Translations under genes and position numbers: made by a program
From: an uncultured Lachnospiraceae bacterium
GTDB taxonomy: Bacteria > Bacillota > Clostridia > Lachnospirales > Lachnospiraceae
Reading direction: 5' to 3'
Assembly (NCBI GenBank): GCA_934320895.1
Contig: CAKRFY010000003.1
Location: 1 to 64,000 of the forward strand
DNA: 64,000 nt
Shown here: positions 63,707-64,000 of the stretch, piece after piece
How positions within the stretch are numbered: position 1 is the first letter of the stretch
Layout of the letters: each line of letters begins with the position of its first letter
The notes under the pieces: generated by a model
Databases searched by the model: none
Seen by the model: only the letters and a program-made list of their open reading frames with translations
What the model was told of the DNA's origin: nothing

Positions 63707-63883
63707 CATAGCTTTTGCTCCTTTACAAATACTAAAAGATTGTGTATATTAGTACCAAAAGCATTAATAAATATATTCGGACACTATCGTGAAATTAAAA
63801 TCCCGGAATCGTCAATATAATTTATAACAATTTTAAAACATTATCAAAGAAAAAATCAAAATGTATTTGTAAAGGAGCAATGG

Positions 63884-64000
63884 AATGGCAGATTTAGAAA
63901 AAATGTCTCTTGTTGAGCTTAGAGTTGCCGGACGCAAAATGGGCGTTAAAAATGTAACTACATATAAAAAGAGGGAGCTTTTGGAACTACTTTTAAGTAT
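63884..64000 (+). CDS. rho: Rho N-terminal domain protein, partial (probably Rho)
   Basis: 39 codons to the window edge. MSLVELRVAGRKMGV followed by TYKKRELLELL is the helix-extended-helix Rho-N (SAP-like) motif at the start of transcription termination factor Rho. ATG at 63884 follows AAAGGAG. As only the first domain is visible, another Rho-N-containing protein cannot be excluded. Confidence 0.6.

Overview
The window is about 64 kb of AT-rich, gene-dense chromosome from a low-GC Gram-positive anaerobe, most likely a Lachnospiraceae gut commensal (Clostridia). The grounds are class III fructose-bisphosphatase, proteins resembling the Clostridia-typical DUF4364 and DUF3881 families, a Gly/Cys-rich small protein of a Lachnospiraceae type, a [4Fe-4S]-type PurF, lipoprotein substrate-binding proteins, strong GGAGG ribosome-binding sites and frequent TTG starts. 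The genus is not secure. I see no rRNA, tRNA, CRISPR array, phage or transposase.

Layout. 1-11.3 kb: 5' part of fbp (minus strand), a PnuC transporter, a phosphoesterase, then a decayed patch (LysR, AraC and YczE remnants) around an intact manganese exporter gene under a yybP-ykoY riboswitch; then an AGCS symporter, cysS, a zinc/manganese-binding lipoprotein and a membrane diguanylate cyclase. 11.5-20 kb: GH31 alpha-xylosidase, an orphan LytTR regulator, a 637-bp region with a probable small transcript, an exported C39-like peptidase, an AraC regulator, a HAD phosphatase, a glycosyltransferase and two unknown coupled genes. 20-25 kb: potABCD polyamine uptake operon and aroC. 25-33 kb: Gly/Cys-rich small protein, a NagZ-like lipoprotein and purine genes purF-purB-(HD-GYP)-purA. 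33-45 kb: class A PBP, a DUF3881-like protein, DegV, proA, an ABC exporter, a flippase-like membrane protein, YigZ and RarA. 45-49 kb: membrane lipid block (PAP2, second flippase-like protein, PssA, Psd). 49-58.7 kb: Orn/Lys/Arg decarboxylase, a broken glycosyltransferase and a probable amine-utilisation locus (XRE-cupin regulator, class III aminotransferase, cytidylate-kinase-like protein, permease fused to a dead alcohol dehydrogenase, intact Fe-alcohol dehydrogenase). 58.7-64 kb: DUF4364, radical SAM protein and malic enzyme on the minus strand, then a GntR-ABC operon and the start of a Rho-N-domain gene.

The points most worth a second look are: the amino-acid permease with a C-terminal iron-alcohol-dehydrogenase domain that has lost all four metal ligands, encoded beside an intact paralogue; an interspersed hairpin-forming repeat family (five copies), one copy filling the loop of a bidirectional terminator and one supplying the start codon of a truncated LysR remnant; a 144-bp nested inverted repeat after rarA; PurF with a four-cysteine propeptide; and conditional-looking terminators in the leaders of the aminotransferase and psd genes.

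Polyamine or basic amino-acid metabolism recurs (potABCD, decarboxylase, aminotransferase plus alcohol dehydrogenase, PuuR-like regulator), suggesting uptake, formation and fermentation of an amine or amino acid. The actual substrate cannot be read from the sequence.
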